Origin: Rhizobium sp. Q54
GTDB taxonomy: Bacteria; Pseudomonadota; Alphaproteobacteria; Rhizobiales; Beijerinckiaceae
Assembly (NCBI GenBank): GCA_945901195.1
Contig: CAMDKB010000268.1
Coordinates: 1-6,460 of the forward strand
Direction: 5' to 3'
Length of the DNA: 6,460 bases
In this document: positions 6,315 to 6,460 of the stretch, piece by piece
Layout: the number at the start of each line of letters is the position of its first letter
Position numbering within the stretch: the stretch's first letter is position 1
Notes under the pieces: model-generated
What the model was told of the DNA's origin: nothing
The model's database searches: none
Seen by the model: the letters and a program-made list of their open reading frames with translations, nothing else
Made by a program: the position numbers and the translations under genes

Positions 6315-6460
6315 TGAACCGCCCCGGGTTTACCGGAGGGCAAAACTCTCGGAGAATTGCCCATTATGGAACAGACACAAAAGAAGAAGACCTCGAAGCC
6401 GTATTCCCCTGAGTTCCGCGAACGTGCGGTGCGGTTGGCGATGGAACACCGCGATGAGTA
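6315..6460 (+). mobile_element. Left end of an IS3-family insertion sequence (continues beyond the window)
   Basis: The element starts at TGAACCGCCCCGGGTTTACC (6315-6334). This is the 5'-TG type of terminus, with the GAACCGCCCCGGG-like sequence common at the ends of IS3-family elements. About 50 bases later the transposase orfA begins in the same direction. The boundary is supported from the other side: OmpA-domain coding sequence is continuous up to 6314 and stops there. The right end and the 3-4 base target duplication (left copy ending at 6314, ...AAAC) cannot be seen. Confidence 0.8.
6366..6460 (+). CDS. IS3-family transposase OrfA, N-terminal 31 residues
   Basis: Starts MEQTQKKKTSKPYSPEFRER, followed by AVRLAMEHRDEY. 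The YSPEFRERAVRLA stretch is the opening of the helix-turn-helix that IS3-family OrfA uses to bind its terminal repeats. In complete elements OrfA is about 90-110 residues and is followed by OrfB, the DDE transposase, made by programmed frameshifting. Only the start is in the window. ATG 6366 has GGAG 11 bases upstream, a rather long spacing. The gene reads away from the zorB fragment and is the only plus-strand gene here. Confidence 0.9.
   Translation, partial: MEQTQKKKTSKPYSPEFRERAVRLAMEHRDE

Noticed and set aside
1..6460. CRISPR array, tRNA or rRNA gene
   Set aside because: No regularly spaced direct repeats and no tRNA- or rRNA-like sequence were seen on reading through.

Overview
The window looks like an accessory (genomic island, ICE or plasmid-like) region of a GC-rich proteobacterium. 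An alphaproteobacterium is most likely, judging from the style of the recombinases and insertion sequences, but there is no core gene to prove it. Every intact gene reads on the minus strand. The only plus-strand gene is the start of an IS3-type transposase at the right edge.

Left part (1-3550): a compact operon of three site-specific recombinases, transcribed right to left. The order is a 462-residue tyrosine recombinase (1997-3385), a second tyrosine recombinase (873 to about 1997) and a large serine recombinase that runs off the left edge (1-873). The stop of each gene overlaps or touches the apparent start of the next (TGATC at 1999-1995, TGATG at 875-871), so the three are probably translated together and act together. 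Both tyrosine enzymes keep the full catalytic set (R, K, HxxR, H, Y), and the serine enzyme keeps its nucleophile motif. The second gene has no normal start codon where its protein sequence must begin. Upstream lie a 165-base, relatively AT-rich gap holding an imperfect inverted repeat, and then a small 79-residue orphan gene (3551-3790).

Middle (3791-5030): a 238-residue protein of unknown function (3857-4570), then a decayed IS5-type transposase remnant (about 4650-5030) with frameshifts and stop codons.

Right part (5031-6460): the 3' end of what looks like a type II Zorya anti-phage operon. The C-terminal OmpA-like domain of a ZorB-type motor-stator protein (5891-6314) overlaps by 4 bases an HNH nuclease gene matching ZorE (5031-5894). 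An IS3-family element, whose left end begins at 6315, sits inside the zorB-like gene at the start of its OmpA domain. The system is therefore probably broken, or at least rewired. zorA and the front of zorB would lie beyond the IS copy, outside this window.

Overall the window reads as layered insertion: a defence operon interrupted by IS3, flanked downstream by an old IS5 scar, an orphan gene, and a multi-recombinase integration module.
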